Shown: positions 16,931 to 25,683 of the stretch, one piece after another | Layout: every line of letters starts with the position of its first letter | Numbering within the stretch: position 1 is the first letter of the stretch | Origin: GCA-003244245 sp052390495 | GTDB lineage: Bacteria > Actinomycetota > Actinomycetes > Mycobacteriales > Pseudonocardiaceae | NCBI GenBank assembly: GCA_052390495.1 | Contig: JBQTGW010000350.1 | Location: 10,007-74,006 of the forward strand | Reading direction: 5' to 3' | DNA length: 64,000 bases | Program-made: the position numbers and the translations under genes | The notes under the pieces: generated by a model | Databases searched by the model: none | The model's input: the letters and a program-made list of their open reading frames with translations, nothing else | What the model was told of the DNA's origin: nothing

Positions 16931-17247
16931 GTGGCTGGTCCTTCGTTGTGTTCTGGTCTGGCTGGCTGATCGATCCGCGGCGTCACTGCGTGGCCGGGGA
17001 CGAGCAGGGTTACCCGCAGCCCCGGTGGCCTTCCGTCGGCTCGCAGCAGGCGAGTTTCCACGACCGCGAGCTCGCGGCCGTGCGCGGTCGCCAGCCGCAT
17101 CAGCAGCAGGCCCGGCACGATCAGCGACATGTCGTAGCCCCGGGGGTTGACCCACGTCGGGCGCGAGCGCGCATCGTCCACGACGCACGCCAGATCGACC
17201 CACACCTTGGGGAACCCACGCAGCCGCTCCGGTCGAGGATCGAACAC
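16927..17247 (-). CDS. Small uncharacterised protein with an SOS box across its start
   Basis: A 106-residue frame starting at GTG 17247. The central part (KVWVDLACVVDDARSRPTW, then GYDMSLIVPGLLLMRL) looks like a genuine compact domain; I recall similar small proteins in Pseudonocardiales but no function. In-frame stops lie just upstream, so GTG at 17247 is the furthest possible start, and it falls inside a perfect LexA-type box. The C-terminus runs into the permease remnant and may be altered. Damage-inducible expression is an inference from the box alone. Confidence 0.5.
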   Translation of the reverse strand: MFDPRPERLRGFPKVWVDLACVVDDARSRPTWVNPRGYDMSLIVPGLLLMRLATAHGRELAVVETRLLRADGRPPGLRVTLLVPGHAVTPRIDQPARPEHNEGPAT

Positions 17248-17255
17248 ATGTTCGA
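17240..17255. promoter_or_regulatory. LexA/SOS box
   Basis: TCGAACACATGTTCGA matches the actinobacterial LexA consensus TCGAAC-N4-GTTCGA with no mismatch. It covers the start codon of the minus-strand small gene and stands before the plus-strand ATPase remnant. Confidence 0.65.
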
Positions 17256-17409
17256 TGATGCGTTATCATCGTCGCCTGGACCAGCCCACCGAGCGGTACG
17301 GCAGTGAACTACCGCAACCGGTGACGCGCAGGGTGGTCACGGATCGTCGCGAAACTGTGGGAGACAGGGACTGGGTGGCGCGGGAAATGTGCATCGGCAG
17401 TCGCGGGAA

Positions 17410-17652
17410 ATGTGTAGCCGCCAGGAGGTGGATCTGATCATCGATCTGGGTGGTGGCCGTACGATCGGTATTGAAATCAAGGCCACCTCCGCGCCGGGTC
17501 GTCGGGATGCGCAGCACCTCGCCTGGCTGCACGAACGGCTCGGTGAGCAGTTCGTGCGCGGAATCGTGTTCCACACCGGACCCCAGCCGTTCGAACTCGG
17601 CGAACGGATCTGGGCATTGCCGATCTGCGCTCTGTGGCCGAAGGCTCACTGA
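17410..17652 (+). pseudogene. C-terminal remnant of a DUF4143 ATPase
   Basis: The frame ending at 17652 encodes EVDLIIDLGGGRTIGIEIKA followed by AQHLAWLHERLGEQFVRGIV, the PD-(D/E)XK-like tail typical of AAA/DUF4143 proteins. The ATPase and DUF4143 parts, several hundred residues, are absent; upstream sequence is unrelated. The intact gene at 24418 has an equivalent tail but is not the same protein. It sits 86 bases before the Uma2 gene. Confidence 0.75.
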
Positions 17653-17738
17653 GGTGACGCGACCCGATCCGATCGGACGCAGGCAAAAAGTGTCGGTGCT
17701 GTCGTGCAGACTGGCCTCGAGCAGGAAGGAGGGGGACC

Positions 17739-18317
17739 ATGACGGTCATGACCGAACCGATCGGACTTGCTGAGGGTCACCCGTTCACGGTGCATGACCT
17801 GGAGGCGATGCCTGATGATGGACGGCGCTATGAGCTCATCGACGGGATGCTGCTGGCGACCCCGGCGCCGGGCTGGTCGCACCAGGAGATGTCGCTCGCC
17901 CTGTGTGTGGAGCTGCGGGCTGCGTGCCCGCCGGAGCTGCGGGTGCTAGCGGCGCCGTTCGCGGTACGGACCGCGCTCACCACCGAGGTGCAGCCCGATG
18001 TGCTGGTGGCGCGCTACGCCGACCTCACGGAGGCCAATCTGCCGGTGGCGCCGCTGCTGGTGGCGGAGGTGTTGTCGCGCAGTACCCAGCTGGGTGACCG
18101 TAATACGAAGAAGGCCCATTACGAGCGGCTGGGCGTGCCGTCGTACTGGTTGCTCGACCCGGTCCAGCCCGGTGGGCTGGAGGTCTACGAACTCGACGAA
18201 CAGGGTCAGTATCAGCTGACGGCGAAGGTGAGCGGCGAGGAGGTCTACGTCGCGTCCCGGCCATTCCCGGTGCGGATATGCCCGGCACGGCTGCTCGATG
18301 GCCTGCGCCCGCACTGA
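17739..18317 (+). CDS. Uma2 family (DUF820) endonuclease-like protein
   Basis: A 192-residue PD-(D/E)XK-fold protein. YELIDGMLLATPAPGWSHQE (about 30-49), VQPDVLVA (acidic catalytic position) and LVAEVLSRSTQLGDRNTKK (E...K pair) are the family hallmarks. AGGAAGGAGG stands about nine bases before the ATG. These proteins are widespread and mobile; a nuclease role is predicted from fold, but the biological function is not settled. It converges with the SDR gene, 12 bases away. Confidence 0.9.
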   Translation: MTVMTEPIGLAEGHPFTVHDLEAMPDDGRRYELIDGMLLATPAPGWSHQEMSLALCVELRAACPPELRVLAAPFAVRTALTTEVQPDVLVARYADLTEANLPVAPLLVAEVLSRSTQLGDRNTKKAHYERLGVPSYWLLDPVQPGGLEVYELDEQGQYQLTAKVSGEEVYVASRPFPVRICPARLLDGLRPH

Positions 18318-18329
18318 ATTCCCATGCCC

Positions 18330-19124
18330 TTATTGGGCGAGGTACCCACCGTCGACCGGGAGCACTGTGCCGGTGATGAAGGAGGCATCGTCCGAGGCGA
18401 GGAAGGCGATAGCGCTGGCGACTTCCTCGGGTTCACCGATCCTGCCGAGCGGATGCCTGCGCTCGATCTCGGCGAGATAAGCGGCCCCGCCTGGTTCCTG
18501 AGGCAGCCGTAGTACCCGATCGGTGCGGATAGTCCCCGGTGCGACGGCGTTCACCCGGATGCCCTCGCCCGCCCATTCCACCGCCAGGTGTTTTGTCAAA
18601 CCGGAGGCCACGAATTTGGCGGGACCGTAGGTACTTTGGCTGGACTGTCCAGCGAGGCCGGAAATGGATGAAAGGCAGACGATCGACCCGCCGCCTGCGG
18701 TCACCATATGTTCGATGGCGTACTTGCAGGTCAAGAACATGCCGCGACCGTCGATGGCCATGACCTGGTCCCAGTCGTCTCCGGACGCCTCAGTGATCTT
18801 GTTGAGCGGGATGATCCCGGCGTTGGCGACGAGGATGTCGACTCGGCCGTACCGCTCGACGCCGGTGTCGATCATCCGGCGGGCGTCTGCCGCCACCGAC
18901 ACGTCACCGATTACCGTCGCCACCTGCGCACCGTCAGCGGCTAGTACGTCACTGAGCTCTTCGAGGGCAGATCGGTCGACATCAGTGACCGTGAGTCGCG
19001 CGCCCTCGGCGGCGAATCGTACGGCTGTCGCGCGGCCGATACCTTTGGCCGCGCCGGTGATGACGGCTGACTTTCCGGACAGGCGGCCAGGCCGGGCCTC
19101 GGGTGCGTTTGCCAACGCGTTCAC
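18330..19124 (-). CDS. Short-chain dehydrogenase/reductase (SDR)
   Basis: A ~264-residue NAD(P)-dependent oxidoreductase with TGAAKGIG (23-30), NAG (101-103), the catalytic Ser near 153 and YGPAK (Tyr166, Lys170), ending in the usual TGTVLPVDGGYLAQ. Asp at the end of the second strand (TVTDVD) suggests NAD(H). The start is uncertain: GTG 19124 puts the Rossmann fold at a normal position but its AGAGG abuts the codon; the frame is open to 19184. The substrate is unknown. It is an intact gene in the island. Confidence 0.88.
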   Translation of the reverse strand: MNALANAPEARPGRLSGKSAVITGAAKGIGRATAVRFAAEGARLTVTDVDRSALEELSDVLAADGAQVATVIGDVSVAADARRMIDTGVERYGRVDILVANAGIIPLNKITEASGDDWDQVMAIDGRGMFLTCKYAIEHMVTAGGGSIVCLSSISGLAGQSSQSTYGPAKFVASGLTKHLAVEWAGEGIRVNAVAPGTIRTDRVLRLPQEPGGAAYLAEIERRHPLGRIGEPEEVASAIAFLASDDASFITGTVLPVDGGYLAQ

Positions 19125-19466
19125 CCTCTCTTGAGTCGTGTGTGGACCTCGGATAACCAGCACCGATGAGATCACCACTTTCATCGACTACGCTACGCCG
19201 GTCGTTTCCCTGGCGCTTCGCCACATCGTGTGGCCAGACGATGTGAGGGTAACCACCACCGAGTCCACATCCTCTCGATCAGCGTGAATGGTGAAGTCCG
19301 GCTTGCGCTTCAGCTCGACACCTTCACTACCCGTACTGGCTCGGTCGTTACATAGTCGGCTGCCTGCGGTGCACTACTCGTCGGCCTCAGCTCCAGCTGG
19401 AATAGTCAGCCAGGGGCGGGGATTGCGGCAGGTTGAAAAAGTCATCCATGAATTTTTTCTGAGACC
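19125..19466. other. Intergenic region between SDR and DUF222-HNH genes
   Basis: About 340 bases between divergent genes. It must hold both promoters, but no convincing -10/-35 pair or hairpin is seen. An A/T-rich AATTTTTTCTGAG run lies about 15 bases before the HNH gene. Confidence 0.45.
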
Positions 19467-21413
19467 GTGCCGGAAGGCCGGAAACTGTCAGACCTGGTGT
19501 CTAGAGTCGGGGTTGTGACAGTGCGGCAGCTGATTCCGGAGGGTTTGGCGCAGATGGCGCCGGGCCCGCAGCTGAGTGCTGTGCTGGGTGATCTCGACAT
19601 TCATGCGCTGACTGGGTCGGATCTGATGGACGTGCTGCAGGCACGGGCACGTCAGCTTTCCCACGATCAGGCTCAGTTCCTGGCAGTGATGGCCGAGATC
19701 GGGCGGTGTGACCCTGCTGCCGGGCCGGACGAGGTGGCCCGGCAGCCTGAGCCGTCCGGTGCCGCCGAGCCCCTGGTGTCGGCTGCGGACGAGATTCGGG
19801 CGGCGCTGGCCTGGACCCGCAATGCCGCCTACCGGGAGTACCACTTCGCCCAAGCTTTGCTGGGGCGGCTGCCCGCGGTGTTCACCGCGCTGGACGACGG
19901 GGTGATCTGCCGCAGCAAGGCGTGGCTGTTCAGCGAGTTGTGCGCGGAGTTGACCGACGAGCAGGCCCAGGTGGTGTGTGCTCGGCTGCTGCCGAAGGCT
20001 GGGCGGCTGACGACGGGGGAGCTGGCAGCGCGAATCAAGAAGTTGGCGATTGCCCTGGATCCCGAGTGGGCGGCACGCCGGTACGCCACTGCGGTGCGGG
20101 ACCGGGATGTGATCGGGTACCTGGATGAGGACGGCACCGCGACGGTGACTGGACGCAGGCTGCCCGCCGATCAGGCCGCTGCCGCGTGCGCTCGGATCGA
20201 GGAGCTGGCCAAGGCTGCGAAACGCGCCGGACATCCCGGGCGGATCGGCCCGTTGCGGGCCGACATCTACGTTGGCCTGCTCGACGGGCGCTGGGCGCAC
20301 GCCACCCGCGAGGAGATCATCGCTGACCTCCTGGCCCAGGCCACCCCCGATGGCACTGCGCAGGACCCAGTTCCCGAAGGCACCTCGGACGGCAATCCCG
20401 CCACCGGCGCCCCAGCTGACGGTGATAGCGCGCCTGACGGTGATAGCGCGCCTGACGGTGCTGTCGGCCCCGTTGCCGCTGACCCCGTTGCCGACGCCCC
20501 GGCTGCCCCGGATCACAGGGGCAGTGGAGGTGGTACGGAGCAGCCCACCGAAGGGCGTCGGGTGGGGGTGGAGCTGCGGGTAGGGCTGTGCACTCTGCTC
20601 GGGCGGGACCGGCATCCTGGGGAGATTCCCGGCTGGGGACCGGTGACCGCCGAGACCGCCCGCGCGGTCGCGGCCACCCAGCACGCTACGGAGTGGCGCT
20701 ACGCGCTCACCGACTCCGAGGGACAGCTGATCTTGGCCGGTACCACCCGGCGTCGACCCGCCCCCACACCCGGCGATGAACCCGACGCGGGCCGACAGTG
20801 CCGGGGCGGGATCGTGGAGCTGCACCTGCCCGCCAGTGCGCTCACTGAACTCGCCTCAGATCCCGAGGCATGCGGCGGCTGGGCCGCAGTGATCACTGAT
20901 ATTGCCGGCCAGTACGCCGCCTATTGCGACCAGGACACTCCGGGTGCCCGGCGTGCGCAGAAACAAAACCCGGGCGCCCGGTTCGCCGGGGCAGTGCTGC
21001 GTCGGCACGTCCAGATTCGCGACCGGTTCTGTGTGTATCCCGGCTGCCGTTGCCCGGCTCGCCGTGCCGACCTGGACCACACCGTGGATCACTGCCACGG
21101 CGGGCCCGCCACTGATGGCAACTCCGGTCCGCTGTGCCCCCACGACCACGGGCTCAAGCACGAAGGGGGCTGGCGGCTGCGCCAGCCCGAACCTGGCCAC
21201 TTCCAATGGACCAGCCCGCTGGGCCGAACCTACGAGACCCGGCCCCAGCCCATCACAACCGACCTGCCCGATCCCCTCCCCGGGCCGGACTACCCCGACT
21301 ACCCACCGTCGGCCACCTTCGATGATGACGGGAACATCTTCTACCGGCCGCCTCCCAAACCGGACTCCCCAGCCCCACCACCGCCAGACCCCGACGAACC
21401 GCCCCCTTTTTAG
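19467..21413 (+). CDS. DUF222 and HNH endonuclease domain protein (13E12 type)
   Basis: A 648-residue protein of the actinobacterial 13E12 family. The N-terminal ~300 residues form the helical DUF222 region; a low-complexity Pro/Ala/Asp linker (~305-355) follows; the C-terminal HNH nuclease has CVYPGCRCPARRADLDHTVD, then NSGPLCPHDHGLKHEGGW with the zinc cysteines and catalytic His near 534-565. It ends in a Pro-rich tail. Starts at 19467 or GTG 19515 are both possible. Such genes are repeated in many actinobacterial genomes and behave like mobile or selfish elements; no intron or intein is visible here. Confidence 0.9.
   Translation: MPEGRKLSDLVSRVGVVTVRQLIPEGLAQMAPGPQLSAVLGDLDIHALTGSDLMDVLQARARQLSHDQAQFLAVMAEIGRCDPAAGPDEVARQPEPSGAAEPLVSAADEIRAALAWTRNAAYREYHFAQALLGRLPAVFTALDDGVICRSKAWLFSELCAELTDEQAQVVCARLLPKAGRLTTGELAARIKKLAIALDPEWAARRYATAVRDRDVIGYLDEDGTATVTGRRLPADQAAAACARIEELAKAAKRAGHPGRIGPLRADIYVGLLDGRWAHATREEIIADLLAQATPDGTAQDPVPEGTSDGNPATGAPADGDSAPDGDSAPDGAVGPVAADPVADAPAAPDHRGSGGGTEQPTEGRRVGVELRVGLCTLLGRDRHPGEIPGWGPVTAETARAVAATQHATEWRYALTDSEGQLILAGTTRRRPAPTPGDEPDAGRQCRGGIVELHLPASALTELASDPEACGGWAAVITDIAGQYAAYCDQDTPGARRAQKQNPGARFAGAVLRRHVQIRDRFCVYPGCRCPARRADLDHTVDHCHGGPATDGNSGPLCPHDHGLKHEGGWRLRQPEPGHFQWTSPLGRTYETRPQPITTDLPDPLPGPDYPDYPPSATFDDDGNIFYRPPPKPDSPAPPPPDPDEPPPF
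20418..20460 (+). repeat. 18-base tandem repeat in the HNH gene linker
   Basis: Two complete copies of GACGGTGATAGCGCGCCT and a partial third, encoding repeated DGDSAP in the low-complexity linker. Confidence 0.85.
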
Positions 21414-21580
21414 TCGACGCGGGAGTAGTCCATCACCACGTCCACTCCGGCGGGTCCACGTCGAGCCACAGGGCGATGAGCCCCCGGGCGGTTTCGGCGG
21501 CGCCGGCGACGGTGCGCGTCTGCCCGACGCGGAGACCTGGTGTCGCGGAACCGCAGTCTGGTGTGTTCCGCAGGCGCATC
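21413..21580 (-). pseudogene. N-terminal half of a HicB-like antitoxin, frameshifted
   Basis: The minus strand reads PGLRVGQTRTVAGAAETARG then LIALWLDVDP, the typical middle of HicB-type antitoxins, after which the match continues in another frame as AGVDVVMDYSRVD and stops. There is no convincing start, and the helix-turn-helix that should follow is missing here but present just upstream on the same strand (21583-21786). Confidence 0.6.
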
Positions 21581-21582
21581 GA

Positions 21583-21786
21583 CTACGACGAGACGAGCTG
21601 GTGGGCTCGCTGGTAGGACACTCCCAGAGCCGCGCCCACGTCGCGCAGACTCATGCCCTGCTCCGCCAGCAGCCGAGCGGCTTGGTTCAGGCATCCCACG
21701 AAACCGGGTACCGTGACCGTGGCAGGCAAGCCCAGCACTGACATCCCCACTGGGACCGAGCGGAACATCCGCAAGCAGGCAGGCAT
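21583..21786 (-). CDS. Small helix-turn-helix protein, likely HicB C-terminal half
   Basis: A 67-residue frame whose conserved part is GFVGCLNQAARLLAEQG followed by the helix-turn-helix MSLRDVGAALGVSYQRAHQL. This is the C-terminal DNA-binding half of HicB-type antitoxins. The upstream residues are less convincing and the start is uncertain (ATG inside at residue 15 is possible). Because the N-terminal half lies downstream on the same strand, it is probably a rearranged remnant, though it could still bind DNA. Confidence 0.5.
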   Translation of the reverse strand: MPACLRMFRSVPVGMSVLGLPATVTVPGFVGCLNQAARLLAEQGMSLRDVGAALGVSYQRAHQLVSS

Positions 21787-21801
21787 CCGAGGAGGGTCGG
21801 A

Positions 21802-22023
21802 GTGAGCACGTACGCGATCATCATCGAGCGTGGCGAGACTGGTAGCTACGGCGCGTGGAGTCCCGACTTACCTGGCTGTGTCGCCGTCGCCGAAGACCAG
21901 GACGAATGTCTGACGCTCATGCGCGAGGCGATCGAGTTCCACCTTGCGGGTCTCCGCGAGGACGGCCAGCCGATCCCGCACCCAGGCACGGTTGCCGCCA
22001 CCACGTTCACCACGGCCGCCTGA
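21802..22023 (+). CDS. HicB-family small protein
   Basis: A 73-residue protein with the HicB-like fold only: MSTYAIIIERGETGSYGAWS, DLPGCVAVAEDQDECLTLMR and AIEFHLAGLREDGQPIPHPG. AGGAGG lies six bases before the GTG. HicB proteins normally neutralise the HicA mRNA interferase, but no HicA (HGSHH-type) frame is next to it, so this is an orphan antitoxin or a free-standing regulator. It is divergent from the small HTH gene. Confidence 0.85.
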   Translation: MSTYAIIIERGETGSYGAWSPDLPGCVAVAEDQDECLTLMREAIEFHLAGLREDGQPIPHPGTVAATTFTTAA

Positions 22024-22110
22024 CTCTTCATCGACGTACTCGGCTGCGGTCGACGTGAGCTGCCGGTCGATCTCAGTCTCAGATTGGGTCGTCATCGGGT
22101 AGCAGTCTGG

Positions 22111-22344
22111 TCAGTGGTGGAGCTGGTCGTTCGCGACGGCGTGTAGGAAGGTGATCCAGGGCTGGTGGGGGGTGGTGAGGGTGGTGCGGTGGGTGCTGTC
22201 GGGGTGTTGTTTGCTGTCCTGGATACCGATCCAGCCGTTGGCTGTGCCGACCAGCACGCAGTTCCCGGTCCCGGTGGAACGGCTGGACTTGCGATAGGGG
22301 GCGTGCGCCAGCGCCGTCCGCGCTGCGGCGTCTGGTGTCCTCAT
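22111..22344 (-). CDS. DUF397 domain protein
   Basis: A 77-residue protein with YRKSSRSTGTGNCVLVG and GIQDSKQHPDSTHRTTLTTP, followed by W-x-x-F, the DUF397 pattern. Its ATG overlaps the stop of the XRE gene (ATGA), so the two are co-translated. XRE(DUF5753)-DUF397 pairs are very common in actinobacteria and act as developmental or toxin-antitoxin-like regulators (as known for the WhiJ and BldB-related systems). Confidence 0.88.
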   Translation of the reverse strand: MRTPDAAARTALAHAPYRKSSRSTGTGNCVLVGTANGWIGIQDSKQHPDSTHRTTLTTPHQPWITFLHAVANDQLHH

Positions 22345-23183
22345 GGGGGTAACTCCTCGATCAGGTCGCTCATCAGGGCGACGGAGTCCTGGGGTGATAG
22401 CGCCCGGCCTTGGACCGAACCGAACGCGTAATTGTACTGCCGGACTTCGCGGTTGCGTTCGTGCACCACCCACGAGGTCTGGCCGTCCACGCATACCGCC
22501 TCGGGGTCGGTCTCCAGTGGCCATTGGATGATCGCGAACTGGTCACCGAGCGCTGCATGGGCGTCGGCGGTGAACGGCACGATCTGCACCGTCACGTCGT
22601 ATTCGCGCACTGCTGCGGTGAGGTGTTCAAGCTGCTTGCGTAGCAGCGCAGGTCCGCCGACCTGTTGGCGGACTGCGGCCTCGGACAGGATCGCGGTGAG
22701 TCGCATGCCCTTGGCCAGGCGCTGCTGGCGGCGCATCCGCAGCTCCAGGTAGCGGTCGATGTCCCCTACTCGCAGGTGCGGCACCGAGGCGGTGATGATC
22801 CGTTCGGCGTACTCGCGGGTTTGCAGCAAACCCGGGATCACCGGGCCGTCGAAGCTGCGGATCCAGGAGGCGTCTTCCTCCAGTTCGATCAATGCCTGGA
22901 TCGGCTCGGAGAGGATGTCGCCGTATGCTTGCCACCAGCCGGGGATGTGGGCTCGGGCGCGTAGGTCCTCCATCCGCGCGGCCACCTCGGCTGGGATCGC
23001 CAAGGTATCCACCAGGGTGGCCAGCGTCTCGGCGCTGATCTTCGTGCGGCCGTTCTCGATGCTGGACATGTGCGCCTGCTTGACTCCGATCGACCCCCCG
23101 ACCTGGGTCTGGTCGAGCTGGGCCTGCTCGCGGTAGTCGCGGAGCTGGGCGCCAAGGCGGCGGCTGCGGACGGTGGGGCGCAT
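22341..23183 (-). CDS. XRE-family regulator with DUF5753 domain
   Basis: A 280-residue DNA-binding protein. The N-terminal helix-turn-helix spans about residues 10-65 (LRDYREQAQLDQTQVGGSIG, then HMSSIENGRTKIS); the remainder is the DUF5753 domain with IPGLLQTREYAERI and QLEHLTAAVREYDVTVQIVP. ATG 23183 is preferred, with GGGAG six bases upstream, over the longer open frame to 23279. It forms an ATGA-coupled pair with the DUF397 gene. Confidence 0.92.
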   Translation of the reverse strand: MRPTVRSRRLGAQLRDYREQAQLDQTQVGGSIGVKQAHMSSIENGRTKISAETLATLVDTLAIPAEVAARMEDLRARAHIPGWWQAYGDILSEPIQALIELEEDASWIRSFDGPVIPGLLQTREYAERIITASVPHLRVGDIDRYLELRMRRQQRLAKGMRLTAILSEAAVRQQVGGPALLRKQLEHLTAAVREYDVTVQIVPFTADAHAALGDQFAIIQWPLETDPEAVCVDGQTSWVVHERNREVRQYNYAFGSVQGRALSPQDSVALMSDLIEELPP

Positions 23184-23378
23184 CGGGCTCTCCCTTGCGA
23201 CGGGCGGGTGGGAGCTGGGACCTGGCGGTGACAAGACAGAGAGTGACAGCATCACCCGTTTACCGGACTGTGCGATCACAATGATTGTTGCGAGGACGAC
23301 GAGCTGCCGTCGAGATTTCTGATCTTCACCTGCCCCGACCTTGATCAGGACGAGCAGAAGGCCCGCAGGGCCGGCTCC

Positions 23379-23603
23379 GTGATCGACCGCATCCTGCGGG
23401 CTATCTTCGAGGGATTGAGCGACCTGGAGGACGTCGAACGAGCCTTACGGCAGGCCGAGCCCACCAGCACCCGGGCCCGCCACGCCCGCGAACAACTGCT
23501 CCACGCTCTCAGCAAGACCGATGATCTGATCGAAGGGGTATCCAACGCCGAGGGTGCGTTGATTTTCAACTGGAACAGGACCGCGGCACCGGCCCCGCGC
23601 TGA
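23379..23603 (+). CDS. Small hypothetical helical protein
   Basis: A 74-residue frame starting at GTG 23379 with regular amphipathic helices (DRILRAIFEGLSDLEDVERA and ARHAREQLLHALSKTDDLIE). The same frame is open upstream and reads protein-like (TCPDLDQDEQKARRAGS), so the real start may be earlier and the 5' part lost. No family is recognised. It lies between the XRE gene and a pseudogene. Confidence 0.4.
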   Translation: MIDRILRAIFEGLSDLEDVERALRQAEPTSTRARHAREQLLHALSKTDDLIEGVSNAEGALIFNWNRTAAPAPR

Positions 23604-23759
23604 AGTGCCGTCCCCAGTTTGTCCGGTTCAGCAGTGCGGCCGGAGCGAGATGCTGCGTACCTGAGTCCGAGTACCACGCCCGCTCGGCTGCGGGGGATGA
23701 CGCCGGAGTGCAGGAGCGACTACTATAACGGCCAGCAGGGCGCCGCGGGCGTCAGGCGA

Positions 23760-24313
23760 GTCGCAAGGCCAGGTGACCTGGGGCATACCGGGAGCCTGGC
23801 CTTACGCGTGTCCGGGCCGGGTCAGCAGTCTGTGACCACGTTGATCTCGTGAACGCAGTTGTCGAGCGCGTCACGAGAAGTGGAGTCGCCGAGACGGTGC
23901 GGATGTCGCGTTGGTTGAGTTCTTGCTCCCGGGCTTCCATGCGTAGCTGCCTGACCCCGATTCTGTGAAGCTCGAGGACCAGGCGGGTCAGGCAGGCTGA
24001 TCGTGCCCGCTCCTGACGTCGCTGCGGGACAGGAGATCCGATGGTGACCACGTGCGAGCAGCCCAAAGCGGCAACCTGCTTGACAGCCTGTTCCCGTTGA
24101 CCGCGGGCGAGGTGGTTCCAGTGCAGTTTGTCGTCCGCCCGCCGCCCGCGGAGGCGCCGACGCAAGCTGAGCATCGCGTCTCGGACCTCCGCGCATGACG
24201 CGGGATCGAGGACGACGGCAGCGAGCACGTAGAAGCCGTCCCGTCGGATGCTCGTTGAACGATTCGTCGGCGAACGCAGTCCGCAACGACGAGGATGCGG
24301 GCAGATCAAGCAC
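23760..24313 (-). pseudogene. Frameshifted DUF3800-like (RNase H-fold) protein
   Basis: A minus-strand frame starts with TAFADESFNEHPT, the acidic DES motif of DUF3800-like proteins, then shifts frame into RRDGFYVLAAVVLDPASCAE and continues through LHWNHLARGQREQAVKQVAA. Near 23900 it shifts again and the conserved C-terminus is not recovered. At least two frame changes make it inactive. DUF3800 membership is inferred from the pattern only. Confidence 0.55.
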
Positions 24314-24375
24314 CCGCAGAGCCTATGAGACACGCCCGACAAGAGGCCGCGCCAGCGCCAGCTTGAGAGTCGTAA

Positions 24376-24418
24376 TGTCGGGTGATTGTGCCTCGTTTTG
24401 TCGGGTAATCTGGCCTCG
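24376..24418 (+). promoter_or_regulatory. Two 20-base direct repeats before the ATPase gene
   Basis: TGTCGGGTGATTGTGCCTCG at 24376 and TGTCGGGTAATCTGGCCTCG at 24399 match at 16 of 20 positions and lie 23 bases apart, ending at the start codon. The second contains TAATCT at 24406, a possible -10 for a leaderless transcript. It looks like an operator with two sites. Confidence 0.45.
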
Positions 24419-25683
24419 TGATGTCGAGGCAGACGGTCGAGAGACGGCTCCGCCCGGCGTTGACCGAGGCCCTTGCCGCCAGCCCGGTCGTGGCGATCAC
24501 GGGTGTGCGTACGGCGGGGAAGAGCACCCTCGTCCGCGAGATCGTAGCCACCGGTGGCGGCACCTTCGTGGATCTTGACGACCCGGCGGTGCGCCGCCTT
24601 GCCGCCGACGACCCGACGGCTTTTGTGCGCGATCTCCCCGAACCGGTCGTCATTGATGAGTTCCAGCGGGTACCCGACCTGCTTGCGGCGATCAAGGCGG
24701 AACTCAACAGGGACCGGCGTCCTGGGCGTTTCCTGCTCGCCGGGTCAGCCCGGCACCAGGTGATTCCTGAGCTCGCCGACTTTCGCAGCGGGGGCGTCGA
24801 GTTGCTGACCCTGTGGCCCTTCGCCGTCGCCGAGCTGATGCCGGACGCGGTGTCGGTGGTGGATCGGCTGTTCGACGGCTCCGTGCCGGGGCGGCGTCGG
24901 GCTGCGGGCATGCCGCGGCGTGAGCTGGTCGAGATCGTGCTCCGCGGTGGTTACCCGATCGCGGTCGGGCTTGCACCCGAGCCGCGCAGCCGGTGGTTCG
25001 CCAACCTCGCCGCGTTGGTGATCGAGCGGATCGGGGATGATGTGACACCGGTGCGACGCGCTGACGTGCTGGGCCGATTTCTCCGGCTGAGCGCGGCACG
25101 GACCGGGCAGCTACTCAACGCCGCCGAGTTGGGCCGTGATGCCGGGCTTGGGCGGGATCAGGCGGGTGCCTACCTGCGGCTACTCGAACTGGTCTATCTC
25201 GTGGTCGCATTGCCTGCCTGGTCGGTCAACCTCACCCTCACCTCGCGCATGACGAAGCGTCCCAAACTGCACTTGGTCGACAGCGGCCTGGCTGCGCACT
25301 TGCAGGGGATTACCGCCGAGCAGTTCTCCCCGGTGGATCCCGCTGCGGCGAGTCGTTTTGGTGCGCTGCTGGAGACCTTCGTGGTCACCGAGGTGCTCAA
25401 ACAGGCGGGTTGGGCATCGGAGGTCGTGTCCGCTTACCACTACCGCACGACTGACGGCGTCGAGGTCGATCTCGTCTTGGAGGCAGCGGACGGGCGCGTT
25501 GTCGCGATCGAGGTCAAGGCGGGCAGTCAGCTGACGGCGAGTGCGCTGCGGGGTTTGACTCAACTGCGGGACCGGCTCGGCACCCGGTTCGTGGCCGGGC
25601 TCCTGGTGACCTTGGGCATCCAGACGCAGCGCGTCGGAGATCGGCTGTCCGTCGCCCCGGTGGACATCCTGTGGAGACCGTAA
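24418..25683 (+). CDS. AAA/DUF4143 ATP-binding protein with PD-(D/E)XK-like tail
   Basis: A 421-residue AAA+ protein. Walker A is GVRTAGKST (29-37), Walker B VVIDEF (77-82); the central DUF4143 winged region carries LRGGYPIAV and LHLVDSGLAAHL; the C-terminus (about 345-366) has VEVDLVLEAADGRVVAIEVK, a nuclease-like E/D...ExK arrangement. It starts GTGATG at 24418/24421, directly after two direct repeats. The family is abundant in genomic islands, often linked to toxin-antitoxin or defence loci, with no agreed function. It is an intact counterpart of the remnant at 17.4 kb. Confidence 0.88.
   Translation: MMSRQTVERRLRPALTEALAASPVVAITGVRTAGKSTLVREIVATGGGTFVDLDDPAVRRLAADDPTAFVRDLPEPVVIDEFQRVPDLLAAIKAELNRDRRPGRFLLAGSARHQVIPELADFRSGGVELLTLWPFAVAELMPDAVSVVDRLFDGSVPGRRRAAGMPRRELVEIVLRGGYPIAVGLAPEPRSRWFANLAALVIERIGDDVTPVRRADVLGRFLRLSAARTGQLLNAAELGRDAGLGRDQAGAYLRLLELVYLVVALPAWSVNLTLTSRMTKRPKLHLVDSGLAAHLQGITAEQFSPVDPAAASRFGALLETFVVTEVLKQAGWASEVVSAYHYRTTDGVEVDLVLEAADGRVVAIEVKAGSQLTASALRGLTQLRDRLGTRFVAGLLVTLGIQTQRVGDRLSVAPVDILWRP

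Noticed and set aside
20418..20460. CRISPR-like repeat
   Set aside because: The units are directly adjacent, without spacers, and keep the reading frame of the HNH gene linker.
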